This document shows, piece by piece, positions 1 through 12,186 of a stretch of DNA of 64,000 nucleotides (positions are counted from its first letter, which is position 1; every line of letters begins with the position of its first letter). The translations under genes and the position numbers were made by a program. The DNA comes from Linyphia triangularis (Eukaryota; Arthropoda; Arachnida; Araneae; Linyphiidae). The stretch is from contig OZ021724.1 of assembly GCA_963978545.1 (NCBI GenBank), forward strand, positions 103,892,023-103,956,022, in the 5' to 3' direction. The notes beneath the pieces are model-generated. The model made no database searches. It was not told the origin of the DNA and saw only the letters and a program-made list of their open reading frames with translations.

Positions 1-2690
1 ATAATATTCTTCAGATTCCTTTTCGTACTTGTTTTAGGAAGATGTCATTAAGTATCATAAGTCACACAATGTTGGAATATACGAAATTGTATGTAACACA
101 GCATTCTAAAATTCAAAATTAAATTCAATTACACAGAAAAAAAATCAATATGTTTCCTTAAAATGATATTACTCGGGACAATTGTGAAAGAAGTAAAACG
201 CAATCAAACGGAGAAACACAAAATCCAATATCTTAATTTAAAAGTAGTGGAAGTTAAATGAACTTTTTCCTTCTATCAAACTCTTTATCAAATTTTTGGC
301 AAGGGAAACTTAACGGAATTTAAATTAGATCATTTCGCTATTTCTACTTTAATACAAAGAACGTCGTCATTGCATTATGGATTTTTCTAAATACGCAATT
401 TAGAGGGGTTGTTTTTAGAAAGAGTGAAAAACACATTGAAGGAAGTATTGATGTATTCTTACACACTGAGTTTTCAGTACTTAAAAATAAAAATAATTTA
501 AAGGAAAGGAATGCATAATGGATACACTTCCAGTCGTAGGAATCAGTGGTTTGTTTCACAATTTCCGATACTCAACCTATTGTAAATTTAATTAGGCTTT
601 TGGTTTTTTGGAATGAGAGGGGAGGGGAAAAAATGGAATAACCTCATCCAAAAAGATTAGAAATACTCCTCCACTTCCCGAAATATACATCTCAATAAAG
701 AAAATTAAAATTCCAGCGACAAAAATCTCTCATTTTTATTCTGTGTCAAAATTTACTTTTTTTTTTTTTTTTTCAACTGGAGTTTATTATTCGAAAAACT
801 CAAAAATTAAATTACTCTTTATACAGAAAGTCTCCCGCCTTTTCAGGATATTTTTTTTTACTATTTTTCTTTCTTCTAAAGACAACTAATTATGGAGACT
901 CGTCACTTGATATCAAGGGAAGGGGAAAGAAATAATAATGTGAAAAAAGTATATATAATGAAAGATTTTGGAAAAAGCCATTGTACAGCAAGGGTCGATA
1001 TGTAATTACAGTCTAGAATAAGAAAACTTAAAAATCCTTTTTTTTTTTTAATGTAGTGCAGATACTGTAGTTGTAAAAAGGTCAGTGTGCCTCCTCTTTA
1101 AACTTGTTAGAAAACTCGAGTATTGTTTTAATTTATGCTTTTTATGTTGATGATGAAGAGCTGTATTTTTTTTTTTTTTTTTTAGTTGAAATCACGTTAA
1201 GCAATGCGTGTCTTAGGAAAGGCAAGTCATCCAGAGGTGTGACATTCTAGACGTATAACAAAGGGGAGATACATCTAGAGATAATTAACTTCTAATTTGC
1301 AGTATTAAAAGTGTGAGGTTTTCAATCATATTTGGCTATTTTTGGTTTATATGTTTGCTGTATATTTTATTCATATAGTATGTACAAATGAATATATTAT
1401 AAGAAAAATCATTCTATATTAATTTATTTGGATCGAAATGTCACGAAAATGTATTTAAATTTCCATACTACATATAACATATAAGTAATGCAATTTCTGA
1501 AATAAAATTGAGTAATTCAGAACAAGACAAAAATATCGTAAACTTAAAATTTCCCAAATGCTGTCAGTTTTATTATTTATACCCTTAATCTATAAATTAA
1601 GGCGTAACATTTACTTAGTCATTAAACAATTGTTATTTTATCATTGTGATGAGGAAACTTGAATTCTGAAGACATTAAAATTTATATGAGAAATGAAATC
1701 TAAGATACTGCTTTGGACATAAATCAATCTAATACATAGCATAGCCATAACAAAAATAAATCAAATAAGAATAAATTCACACTTCTTTTTTCCAAAAAAG
1801 GAATTTTATTTTGTCTTTGAAAAATGTTGTGCTTTTAATATTTGTTTAATAAAACCCTCATCCCTAAGTGAATTAAGTGAAATAGTTACAGTATATTCAG
1901 CAAAACCTTTCCTTCTGCAATTGCTACGCTATGACTTGAACAACTGAAACATTGTTTTGCAGTTTTTCAACATGCTCAGTCCGTTCCCCCCCCCCCAATT
2001 TTTCACTTAACAGCGCCATCTATTGGGGAACTTTGCAACTATTTTCAAAAATTGATGGATAAAATAGCATAGTTGTGAAAATAGAAAGCTTTTAAAAGTA
2101 TATTTTCTATCAACTTCCTTTTTTTTTAAATTTTTCAAATATATCAATATTTTTGGGAACATCCTGTACAAGAGAATAGTAATAAGCTTCAAAAATGTAA
2201 AATTACAAGTTTACATAAAGGATTACAGGACTCAAAATTCAAAAATCTTTATTTTTGAGATGTACGTATACCCAACGAATCACGAAAATCAATCAAAACA
2301 TTGTATGTTTTTATTGTTTCATAATCTTGCTTGATTCGTTAGCTTTCAAGCGATATTAAACAGTTGAAAATGTTCTTAATATTTTTTAAAGTTAGAATTA
2401 GTTTTCGCTAGACACTATTACCTTTAGGGTACTACTTCTTCTAAAACTTTAAACATGTTTTCCGAAGAACCGTGTTTTAATTACATCTCGCTTTATTCAA
2501 ACAATGATAATTCTACAACCAAATTTTCAATTATAAATTTTTATATGATAGTTATCTACATGTTATGTTAGATATTTTGCAACTTAATTGTACAAAATTG
2601 GTTGAGAAATTGATTTTTTAGTAATTTTTAAAACCTAGAATTCATTTAAAATATTGATTTTCTTTCATGATTTTACTTAAAACAAATTGG

Positions 2691-2722
<32 letters not shown>

Positions 2723-3318
2723 ATTCTGTATTAGAAACTTAATTGAGTTGCAAAACATGAAGAATAATATTTCAAATGATTACCAAGTGGAATTGTCTTT
2801 CTAAGTTAATTAGAATTTGATTTTTCATTGTCAAAAAATTTACTAATTAGCTAATTACAGATTAATTAACAAATTAACAATTGCCCAAATTCGTTTTTTT
2901 ATGAAAGGATTTTAAACATATAATGTAAAAAGAAATAGGATTTTTTTCACCTCAGAATAAATAAAAAAATTGCTCTAGTGTACATGTACGCCTTAAAAAT
3001 ACTTTGAAGAACTTTTTATGCAGAAATGTATTGTGCTTGGAAACAGAAAAAAAATTTCCTTAATTTTAAATTTTCCAATTTCAAAAATATTTTTTCTAAT
3101 TAAAAAACTTCAAAATTTTTGCCATTTCCTTAATTTGATATACTTAAAAAAGATTTTTAAAAACCACTTCATTTTTGTATTAAACTGTTTATTATAATTT
3201 ATATTGTAAATTGCTTTCATGATTTTTCAATAAATTATTTAGAACAATTTTTTTTTTTTTTTTTTAAATATATTTTTTGTGCAAAAAGTGTATAAAACCC
3301 ATAGTATGCCAAGGTGCA

Positions 3319-3360
<42 letters not shown>

Positions 3361-4115
3361 TAAATCAAAATGCGCAATTCCTGAAGATAAATTTAAGAAA
3401 TATATAGGAATAATAACTGGGGAAAGTTTTATATATTAATAAACAACACTTTTTAAGTTACATCCATTTAAACTCAAAAAAGGTACCAAAAGTCATCACT
3501 AAGTAAAACAGTTTCAAGATAGTACGTCCGAGACACAGTTGTCATACAACAAAAACATTAAAATTTCAAGTTTATCTAACGATAGAAACACAATTTGTAT
3601 GTCATTTTATTCAAAAATTTGTTACTATTTTTTACAGTAATAAAAAAAAATTAGAATTTTTTAAACTTTGAGATCCAGACCCCCTTAAATGCCTCAACCA
3701 ATCTTATAACACTGCATTTCTGAAAACGCTCTCAGAGATTGCATGCAGAGAAAATAGTGTTTCCGTATTCTTCTTTTATTTTCTATTTGCATGCGAGTGA
3801 AGGAAGAAATATAGCCCTGGCACATATCGCTGTTCCCATTCATCACTAGGCCAATAAAGGCGTCACTTGCTTTTCGACCCCCTGACGTCGTTTTGGACTC
3901 CACAAAGTAATGGCCAGCTTTTAGAATTTTTTTTTTTATATTCTTCTACTAAACGTAAGATTTTCCACGTTGCTATTTTTCAAAGTTAAAACATTTAAAA
4001 ATATCCAAAGGGTTAGAGGAATGAGCTGCGTTTGATTTGTAATAAATGTAGTAGATTATTTATTGTTTCTAATGATAGCCATACATTATTTTGTATTTAC
4101 TTTATTATTATAATA
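1..4115. other. AT-rich intergenic DNA, no gene seen
   Basis: This 4-kb stretch is very AT-rich, with many homopolymer tracts: A-runs near 2691-2720 and 3326-3358, T-runs near 757-775 and 3250-3265, and a C-run near 1986-1997. Short open frames here look like chance products of low complexity. At about 3673-3690 there is a sequence ending in CCCCCTTAA that resembles one end of the TTAA-flanked elements described further right, but I could not find its partner. Nothing else is recognised. Confidence 0.6.
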
Positions 4116-4116
4116 T

Positions 4117-4314
<198 letters not shown>

Positions 4315-4444
4315 TATTTTTTGTTTTTTCATTTTGATTTTTTTTCCACTAAACAATTCAACAAGAATAAATTAATATGTTACTTGACATATAAGTTTGT
4401 AAAATTTAAAAAAAAAAACAATTGATCTTCATTTCAAATCTATA

Positions 4445-4974
4445 ATGGACAATTCCCATATTTTTTAAAAAACGAGTGAAATTAGTTTACGTTTTTGAAG
4501 AATTTCTTTCTGATTCCGAGTACTCAAACAAAAGTTCTTTAAAAAAGTTAGTTATTTAAATATTAAGAAAATAAATTGCGCCGAAACCTCGTCCGATTTC
4601 AATCCAATCAACACGATCCAATAAAGCTGTGACGTCCCGACATACTTCCTTTCTTGGTTGCCAAATTTTTGGTGTGTATTTGGCAGACAATTGTTATATC
4701 CCATATCGGTTGACGTGATTTGCGAGAAACTTGTAAAACTGGTTTTCGATGTTGCGTTTCAAGCCAAAATGTTAAAGATCAAAAAATGTCACATTCGCTT
4801 CAAGCCAACTGGGTCGTTTTTCCCGCCAAAACTAACAAGCGAACACAAGTTGCAAAATAAAAAAAATAAAAAATAAAAAAAACGCAGTGGGCAAAACTTT
4901 TTGTGTGTATGAACTTTTCGAAACATTTAGAATTGAATAAAAAAATATCTTTGAAAAATACGGGAGTTGTCTAT
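4445..4974 (+). mobile_element. MITE family M, copy M1
   Basis: A 530-bp non-autonomous inverted-repeat element. It starts ATGGACAATTCCC and ends with a degraded form of the reverse complement (GGGAGTTGTCTAT). Related copies lie at 37157-37674, 40083-40624 (reversed), 48533-49065, 49848-50194 (reversed, truncated) and 50286-50780 (reversed). They share internal landmarks such as GCCAAATAGTTGGCGT-like and TTTCGAAACATTTAGAATTG-like blocks. It has no coding capacity. The superfamily is not assigned; flanking AT-rich DNA hides the target-site duplication. Confidence 0.8.
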
Positions 4975-6398
4975 TGTAGTTTTAAATACCCTCATTAACA
5001 TCCAACCAAATTATTAATAGCTAAACATCTGCAGAATTTGAATAAGATAATGTAATTTACAGTATTAGTATAGATTGGGAAAACATACAAACGTTGGAAC
5101 AGTAAAACCTTGGCAAAAAAAATCTTCATATAATTATATTGAAAGTATTAAGTAAAACTAAATTACCTATTTAAAAGCAAATTGGACAAAAAATAACTCA
5201 ATTTTTAATTTATTTAGAATTTTAATTTTAGTTGCAAATGGTAAACAATGATTTGCTACAGGGACCTACCAAAATTGTAAATAACTTTTTTTTCATATTA
5301 ATTTGCTTTGAAAGTATTTTAATGTACCAACTTTTTATAAAAACATGAAAATTCAAAATTAAGTTTCAAATTCATTATTATATGGATTAGATACTAATAG
5401 TTTCCCTGTTCTATGTTATACACTTTATATTGCATAAAAATTATAATTGTTTAATTCAAACTTAAGTTATCCCTGTGATGATAAAACATACTTACACTGA
5501 TAAAAACTAGTCCTTCACAAATCAAGTTTACAAATTTCACTAATGATCTTTTACTTATGTATACCTCCATAAAAACGTACGCAGTTAAAAAATAAAGTTA
5601 ATTATCGTAGATAACATAGTACCATTTTATAGCTAGAAAGATCAAGAATATTTTAAACTAATATGGTTATTTTTATAAAATGTCCCACTTTGCAATGTAT
5701 ACAGCTACCTTTATTCCATTTAAGCAAAAACAGAAACAACTGTTTTCCAAATAGTCCGATCACTTTTTCCATACACACACAAGATATACCTTCGAATAAA
5801 AGCATACTAATCAAGCAACAAGTTTTCCGTATGGTTATAACTATTCCTAAGCCAGCCAAATATAACATTCACCGATTGGATACGCGAGGCACAAAATACT
5901 AAATCGTCTGGGGGATTTTATCTGTATTTTATGGGACCCCTCGCTTGCAATCGTAGGATTCTGGCGACCAATCGCAATTTCCCAAGAGGGGGACTGCAAA
6001 AACAGGTCCTCTTCTTTGTTCCCTGGAGGTTTTTATAAACACCTGTCGCGTCTTCCAGTACCATAGAACGTCTATTTATGCTGGACCACCCCCTCCTTTT
6101 CGGAAGCTTGGTTAGCTTCTTTATAGGCATCGTCTAGGAAGGATTTATTTGGCGGTGTATCGCCTTAGTCTTGGCGAAAATAATAATCATCCACATTTAT
6201 ATATTTGAACTTATTTTAGGTTGGTTAAGAATAGTATCAATTCGCCGTGTTTCGCTGCTGATAAGGGACAGGTAATTACAGTAATATTCAAACAAGTTAG
6301 GGTATAAGGGTTACTGTCATAAAGTGCTTGCTTCTACATAGGTTTATATTACGGTATATAGAATTCAGGTATCAAGCATTTATTATTTGGGGACATTA
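4975..6398. other. Intergenic; GC-richer block at 5890-6180
   Basis: From 4975 to 5890 the DNA is plain AT-rich sequence in which I see nothing. From about 5890 to 6180 base composition becomes balanced and the sequence is not repeated elsewhere in the window. A 70-codon minus-strand frame (6130-5918) has no recognisable domain. This block could be conserved non-coding DNA, but nothing in the window proves it. Confidence 0.4.
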
Positions 6399-6575
6399 AA
6401 GCTTGGCGTCCACTATCGATGAGCAGAGCGGGGTGGATTAGATTAGAACCAATTACAAGGCTATCAACGTCCATTGTAGCACGAGGCTAATGCTACAGTA
6501 GACGTTGGCAGCTTTCTAATTGGCTCTAGTCCATTCCGCTCTGCTCTGCTCAGCGATAGTGGAAGCCAAGCTTAA
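6399..6575. mobile_element. Hairpin MITE with ~83-bp inverted arms
   Basis: Two arms of about 83 bp are near-perfect reverse complements around a loop of roughly 9 bp (near 6485-6493). The arms begin AAGCTTGGCGTCCACTATCG and end CGATAGTGGAAGCCAAGCTT. TTA/TTAA-like bases flank both ends (ATTAAAGC on the left, GCTTAAAT on the right), compatible with TTAA targeting. It is a compact foldback-type non-autonomous element; the superfamily is uncertain. Confidence 0.8.
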
Positions 6576-6826
6576 ATAACAGATATCTCATGTGTAGGTT
6601 GCCAATTTCTAATGATAAAAATCTTGTTTATTTGGAAGGTTTTTCACATAAATTGTTACTAAAGGACCAAGTTTGATAACAATACTTGAGGAGACATAAA
6701 ATCTGATGTATCTTTGTGTATCAAAACTAAAAACTCCCTTCCGTGTTGTATGAAAACATTCTTCTAGTCAAATTCTGAAGTTGATCCTGTCAAAATATGA
6801 AAATCCATTTTATTTTTATCATACTA

Positions 6827-7197
6827 CATTCAAACCCCGTTAACGCGAGGTCGATGGGCTGCCAAAATTGTTCGCTTTAACCAAATTTCATGTTAAATGA
6901 ATAAACTAACGTTTAGTATGTTTTAAGTATGGAGAACTGCTTCCACTTCACCTGAAACGGGCTTTCATGTTAAGGTTGGTTGGTTGTTTTCATATTATCT
7001 GGCGCCGTCAGCAACACGAGGGCTATAATGCGCCGAAACATTCGTCATTAGACAAGCCAACATACATTTACAAACACCCATGCCTAACACGGGACTCGAA
7101 CCCGCAACCACGTGGTCTAGAAGCTAGCACGCTAACCACTCTATCGTTTGGTCGGCAATTTCATGTTAAGTATTTTCGAGATATTGAGGTTTGATTA
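6827..7197. mobile_element. Degraded pogo/Tigger-like MITE hosting a SINE
   Basis: The left end reads CATTCAAACCCCGTTAACGC and the right end, reverse-complemented, reads TAATCAAACCTCAATATCTC. These match the general form of pogo/Tigger termini (CANTCAAACCTC...). Without the SINE at 6975-7158 and its duplicated target, the host element is about 170 bp. The family call rests on remembered terminal consensus and is moderate. Confidence 0.5.
6975..7158 (-). mobile_element. SINE-A copy 1 (tRNA-derived SINE)
   Basis: Read on the minus strand, a tRNA-like head begins GCCGACCAAACGATAGAGTG. It has an A-box-like AGTGGTTAGCGTGC and a B box GGTTCGAGTCC, followed by a short tRNA-unrelated body and an AACC-repeat 3' end. 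It is flanked by the 12-bp duplication TTTCATGTTAAG at 6963-6974 and 7159-7170, so insertion by target-primed reverse transcription is clear. This is a retroposon and not a functional tRNA gene. Confidence 0.95.
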
Positions 7198-7737
7198 CAT
7201 TATTATCGAGGACTTTTTTTTTTTTTTTTTTTTTTTTTAATTTTTTTTTTACTCACATTAATGGAGTTTAGGTTATATTCAATATTGCAGCATTAGAAAT
7301 AAGTTGAATTGTACATTTTACTGTGATTTAAATGTTGATTCTACACACGTTTGTAGTATTGTACATCAGGATTAGATACCAAATTATACTATTAGAGGGT
7401 GTTTAATGTTCTGTAATCTCATGCTGTTAAGATTTACTTAAATTATATTAAAAATAATTTCCATTGTGTAATTTGTATAGACAATATTTGGTGTTAAGTT
7501 TGCCGTATTTGTGGCCCAAAAACAATTTCTAATCTGAGATCTATATTTACAGCCAAGATGGGAGATACACAATTATTTACCATGACGATATTCTTTGGGT
7601 TAAATTTGGAAATTTTGGTTTCATTTTCTTTTCAAAGATTCTTATCGAGAAAGTGCTCTACATTAGAATAGTGTAGAAGCTAAAACTAGGTCTATCAGTA
7701 AATTGAAAACTTTGCTTGCTCTTTAGGTTATTTAAAA
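7198..7737. other. AT-rich spacer, nothing recognised
   Basis: It contains a long poly(T) tract at about 7217-7250 and otherwise unremarkable AT-rich sequence. No coding signal or repeat relationship was seen. Confidence 0.5.
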
Positions 7738-8953
7738 CTAGCTGAATACCCATGCTTCGCTACGAAATCTTAACATGTGCAATATTTAAGCTAGATGTGA
7801 GCCTTCACTTTGCTTAAATCCGTCATTGATGTATAGGTCCCAGTTTTCGGCGCTTCGCTCGCAGAAAGATTCATCGCTACGAAAAATCGAGTTCGCTTCG
7901 TTCACTGAAAAAATCATTAACACATAAGCAAAGGCTTACTTCACTCGTTGAAAGGTTCATTACTATGCAAACATAGGCTCGCTTTGATTGCTGAAAGGTT
8001 CATTGCTGCGTAAGCATAAGCTCGCTTCACTCACTAAAATCTACGTAAAGCCTTAATAGATTTAAAAAAAAAAAAAAAAAACTCCTTTAATACAATAATA
8101 CAACACCCCTATAAGATTATTTTAACACGTGTTTGTGAAAAGTAAAATTGGATGGGCAAAACTACTTATTTAGAAACTTTCAGAGCTCTAGGCCTATTAG
8201 AAGTCACTTTTTGTGAAAATATTAATTAAAAAACAAATTAAAATTTTAAAATATTTTTGTCAAAAGTCCAATTGGAAGCCCAAAACTACTTGTATTGAAA
8301 ATTACAGAACTGTAGCCCAATTAGAAATAGTTTTGTAAAATATTTTTTATAGTTAAAAACAATTAATTAAAAAAACAAGTACAATTTTAAAGTTCTGTTT
8401 TTCAAAAGTCCAATTAGAAGGACACAACTGCTTATGTTGAAAATTTCAGAGCTGAAGCCCTAATAGAAATCGTTTTGTAAAATATTTATAAATTAATTAA
8501 AAAAATTAATTAAAAAAGAACTAAATAAATTTTTGATATTCTGTTTTTCATAAGTCCAATTAGAAGGCCAAAATACGTATGTTGAAAATTTCTGAGCTGT
8601 AGCCTTATTAGAAATCGTTTTGTAAAATACATATTAATTAATTAAAATAATTAATTAAAAATAACTAATTAAAATTTCAACATTCTGTTTTTCAAAAGTC
8701 CAGTTAGAAGTCTAAAACTATATATGTTGAAAATTTCAGAGCTGTATCTCTGTTTGAAGTCACTTTGAAGAAAACAAACAAATTAAAAAAATTAATTAAA
8801 AAATAACTATTTAAAATGTTAACATTATGTTTGACATGGAAGGCCAAAACTACGTATGTTGCAAATTTCAAAGCTCTACTCCAATTTTAAATAGGTTTCT
8901 ATAGATCCATAGAGCCACAGACAGACAGACACACAGCTTGTTTTATTATTATA
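7738..8953 (+). repeat. Dispersed-type element with internal ~135-bp tandem repeats
   Basis: It begins CTAGCTGAATACCCATGC followed by TTCGCTACG. It ends CAGACAGACAGACACACAGC followed by TTGTTTTATTATTATAGATG. Both termini are typical of a widespread arthropod repeat type whose class I cannot fix from sequence alone. Between about 8130 and 8890 a unit of about 135 bp recurs five to six times with divergence. Its landmarks are TTTTCAAAAGTCCAATTAGA, AAAATTTCAGAGCTGTAGCC and TTAATTAAAAAAATTAATTA. There is no coding capacity. It ends only about 215 bp before the Hsp70 start codon. Confidence 0.75.
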
Positions 8954-9168
8954 GATGAAATTGGTACTAAAAGTTGTCTAGCATGTGTCACTGTCTTCTT
9001 TTTTACCTTTTGAAAAAGGTATGACGTTATATAGATAGCATATTTAAGTAATAAATTTCTTTAAAATTACATACTAAAGAATTGGCAATGGTATTAAAAG
9101 ATAATTTCAACCAGATATCAAAGTATTATATATTTTTTTTCTATTAGAATTTAAATCATATTTTTTAA

Positions 9169-11088
9169 ATGTCTTCTTCTCCTGCTATAGGAATAGATTT
9201 AGGAACCACCTTTTCCTGCGTGGCCGTCTACCAACATGGCAAGGTTGAAATAATTTCAAACGATCAAGGGAACAGAGTAACGCCAAGCTATGTGGCCTTC
9301 AGTGGCAATGAACGTTTAGTTGGCGATGCAGCGAAAAGCCAAGTGTCCAATAACCCCATCAACACAGTTTACGATGCAAAAAGACTAATAGGTAGGCGAT
9401 TTGATGAACCTTCAGTGCAATCAGATATGAAGCACTGGCCATTTAATGTTGTGGATGTGAATGGTAAACCAAAAATTCAAGTGGAATTCCAAGGAGACAA
9501 TAAATTGTTTGATCCAGAAGAAATATCATCGATGGTACTGGCAAAAATGAAGGAAGTTGCAGAAGCTTACCTTGGAAAATCTGTCACCAGAGCAGTAGTT
9601 ACAGTTCCAGCATACTTCAATGACTCCCAGAGGCAGGCCACAAAGGACGCGGGCAAAATCGCTGGGTTAGATGTGCTCCGCATTGTTAACGAGCCAACTG
9701 CTGCTGCCATTGCTTATGGTCTGGACAAAAGTGATATTAGTGAAAGAAACGTCTTGATATTCGATTTAGGGGGAGGGACCTTCGATGTCTCCGTACTGAT
9801 AATTGCTGGTGGAGTCTTTGAGGTCAAGTCGACAGCCGGTGATACACATCTGGGTGGAGAAGATTTTGACAACCGTCTTGTTGAGTACTTTTGCAAAGAG
9901 TTCGAGAAAAAGCACAAGCAAAATATAACAGGAAACAAAAAGTCCCTAAGAAGGTTAAGGAATGCCTGCGAAAGTGCAAAGAGGACACTGTCATCCACTA
10001 CTGAAGCTACCATTGAGATTGACTCGCTATTTGAAGGAATAGACTTCAACGCCAAAATCACCCGGGCTCGTTTTGAAGAACTGAACATCGATCTCTTTCA
10101 GGAAACTCTAAAACACGTCGAGAAAGCCATAAAGGACGCCAAAATGGATAAAACTCAGCTGCATGATATTGTCCTGGTAGGTGGGTCTTCGCGCATACCG
10201 AAAGTCCGCAAGATTCTTCGAGACTTCTTCGATGGAAAAGAACTTAACCACAGCATCAACCCAGATGAGGCAGTTGCCTATGGTGCTGCCGTACAGGCTG
10301 CCATAATAAGTGGAGACACATCACGAGAGGTTCAGGACCTGCTATTGTTAGATGTTACTCCTTTATCTCTTGGTATTGAGACAGCTGGCGGGGTGATGGC
10401 AGTCCTGATCAAGCGTAACAGTACCATTCCCATCAAGAACGAGAAGATATTCACCACTTATTCCGACAATCAGCGTGAAGTGCACATCCAAGTGTTCGAA
10501 GGAGAACGTTCTATGACCAAAGACAATAATCTGCTAGGGACTTTCGAATTGGGCGGAATTCCACCAGCTCCTAGGGGTATCCCTCAGATTAAGGTTACTT
10601 TCGACGTCGATGCCAACGGGATAATGAATGTATCAGCGGTGGATAAAAGCTCTGGAAGACGTAACCAGATCACTATAACAAACGACAAAGGCAGGCTATC
10701 ACCTGATGAAATCGAAAGAATGGTCAAGGATGCCGAAAAGTTCAAGGAGGAAGACCTGAAGCAGAAAGCTAGAGTCGAAGCTAAAAACTCCCTGGAAGCC
10801 TTTGCTTGCGGCATCAGATTTACAGTTGAAGACGAGCGATTTAAAAGTGTTATTTCGGATTCAGACCAGAAGAAAGCGACGAAAGAAGTGGAAAGGATAT
10901 TGGGATGGTTAGAGGATAATCCGCAGGCCTCGAAGGAAGAGTTGGAGAGCAAACAAAAAGAAATAGAACAGGTTTGGAATCCGATTGTGATGAAACTCTA
11001 TGGATCAGCTACTGGTGGTTTGCTTAATACAGGATCTGATGAACATAGTCAATATTCCAGTAGCACAAAAAATGAAGAACAGGACTGA
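9169..11088 (+). CDS. Hsp70 family chaperone, intronless, EEQD C-terminus
   Basis: A complete 639-aa cytosolic-type Hsp70, an ATP-driven chaperone acting with J-proteins and nucleotide-exchange factors. All three family signatures are visible: [10 protein letters not shown] (residues 7-16), [12 protein letters not shown] (about 197-208) and [13 protein letters not shown] (about 333-345). The catalytic Lys71 is in [10 protein letters not shown], the linker is [12 protein letters not shown] (about 390-401), and a substrate-binding domain and helical lid follow. There is no signal peptide, no KDEL-type end and no mitochondrial leader, so it acts in cytosol or nucleus. The tail is odd: GGMP repeats are absent and the chain ends NEEQD instead of EEVD, the motif that docks TPR co-chaperones such as HOP and CHIP. 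The coding region has no intron. A TTCTATTAG 24 bp upstream of the ATG could be a 3' splice site of a 5'UTR intron. No HSE (nGAAnnTTCn) was found in about 210 bp upstream. It could be a cognate, a tissue-specific or a diverging paralog. Confidence 0.97.
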   Translation: MSSSPAIGIDLGTTFSCVAVYQHGKVEIISNDQGNRVTPSYVAFSGNERLVGDAAKSQVSNNPINTVYDAKRLIGRRFDEPSVQSDMKHWPFNVVDVNGKPKIQVEFQGDNKLFDPEEISSMVLAKMKEVAEAYLGKSVTRAVVTVPAYFNDSQRQATKDAGKIAGLDVLRIVNEPTAAAIAYGLDKSDISERNVLIFDLGGGTFDVSVLIIAGGVFEVKSTAGDTHLGGEDFDNRLVEYFCKEFEKKHKQNITGNKKSLRRLRNACESAKRTLSSTTEATIEIDSLFEGIDFNAKITRARFEELNIDLFQETLKHVEKAIKDAKMDKTQLHDIVLVGGSSRIPKVRKILRDFFDGKELNHSINPDEAVAYGAAVQAAIISGDTSREVQDLLLLDVTPLSLGIETAGGVMAVLIKRNSTIPIKNEKIFTTYSDNQREVHIQVFEGERSMTKDNNLLGTFELGGIPPAPRGIPQIKVTFDVDANGIMNVSAVDKSSGRRNQITITNDKGRLSPDEIERMVKDAEKFKEEDLKQKARVEAKNSLEAFACGIRFTVEDERFKSVISDSDQKKATKEVERILGWLEDNPQASKEELESKQKEIEQVWNPIVMKLYGSATGGLLNTGSDEHSQYSSSTKNEEQD

Positions 11089-11161
11089 AGCATTTGATAA
11101 TCTCTTCAAATATATGTAATATTCATTAATATTTATAATCTTGCTCGTAAAATATGCCAAC

Positions 11162-11167
11162 AATAAA
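11162..11167 (+). terminator. Poly(A) signal of the Hsp70 gene
   Basis: AATAAA lies about 75 bp after the Hsp70 stop codon, followed within about 15 bp by a second AATAAA-like block. There is no genomic poly(A) tail after it, which argues against the gene being a processed retrocopy. Confidence 0.7.
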
Positions 11168-11607
11168 AATAAATTTGTTATAAAACCAAGCTATCTTTTA
11201 GAATGCTGTATAAAACAGACACATAAATTTAGTCAGCAGTACTTATGACACTTCTTAAATTGAGATAAGCATGATACTTATTACTTTAATTTTGCTACGA
11301 TTATTTGTTATTTTCCAAACTAAAAATATAATGAGTCTTATCTATTTAAAATAAACCTTTTTTAAAAAAAAAACACTTTTTCCTTAAAAATATTAATCTA
11401 TTAAAAAATAAAATTTTAATAGAATAGAATGAAAATTCTCTAATACTAAAAGATAATTTTGCATTTTTAACCATTCAAGTGTTTTCCAACGATCATATAT
11501 CCAATGATGCTAACGTGGGTTAATGTTTATTTACAGGATTATTTATTCAAATGTTTGTAAAATAAAGTCTTAAACATAAAGTTTATAGTAATGCTCTAAA
11601 ATATTAA
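11168..11607. other. AT-rich spacer, nothing recognised
   Basis: Downstream flank of Hsp70. AT-rich with no repeat or coding signal seen. Confidence 0.5.
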
Positions 11608-11775
11608 GGTTAAAATTCCAAGTCCGGTAGGGTTTCTGCGCTAAGGTGATTTTCGCCAAAAAATGGCAGCTATGTTTCTATTGACAAGTGAGCTGCCTAT
11701 AGTTGCCATAATTTGGCGCGGTTTTCTATAAACAATTCTTGACGCAGAATCCCTACCGGGCTTGGAATTTTAACC
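11608..11775. mobile_element. MITE family N, copy N1
   Basis: A 168-bp element with about 37-bp terminal inverted repeats: GGTTAAAATTCCAAGTCCGG at the left, and at the right a block whose reverse complement starts GGGTTAAAATTCCAAGCCCG. The internal hallmark is GATTTTCGCCAAAAAATGGC. Related copies lie at 20882-21051, 21052-21221, 44243-44421 and 44790-44975. It is non-coding. Confidence 0.85.
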
Positions 11776-12186
11776 CATATTAAAATTCAATTTCTACAGA
11801 TCTTTACCTCGTAATACATGCCAATCACAAAATATGCCAACTTTTAGGTATTTACGTCGACCATTGAAATAACAAAAAGAAGCCAAACGGATGTCCAACA
11901 AAACATTCAGTCCAATTTACATAAAGACACTTATTCCACCACCGCGCAGCTGAGGTATTTCATGTAAAGACAATGACGCTTCTTCAAGCTGAACCAGACC
12001 TCCGGGGGAGGCCATGTGGCTCGAATTTTTTGTCGCCAACAAAAATTTTACCAATGGTCAACGGGAGACCGGCCTTTAAAAGATATGAAGATCAATTGAA
12101 AGAAACTGTTAAACTAACTAAAAATTGATTTTTAGAAAACACGATTACAATATTTGAAAGCGTTCATTAGCATGGAAAAATACAGA
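11776..12186. other. Unique spacer, nothing recognised
   Basis: Slightly GC-richer near 11930-12070 (for example ACCGCGCAGCTGAGG and CCTCCGGGGGAGGCC). No gene, repeat relation or structured motif could be supported. Confidence 0.4.

Noticed and set aside
6118..6180. Short inverted words around TCGCC/GGCGA as an operator
   Set aside because: The word TGGCGA/TCGCCA recurs in many islands and MITEs; without conservation data it cannot be called a site.
9714..10952. Antisense frames of about 120 codons within Hsp70
   Set aside because: Minus-strand shadows of a strongly conserved coding region; antisense frames are common in Hsp70 genes and show no independent evidence.
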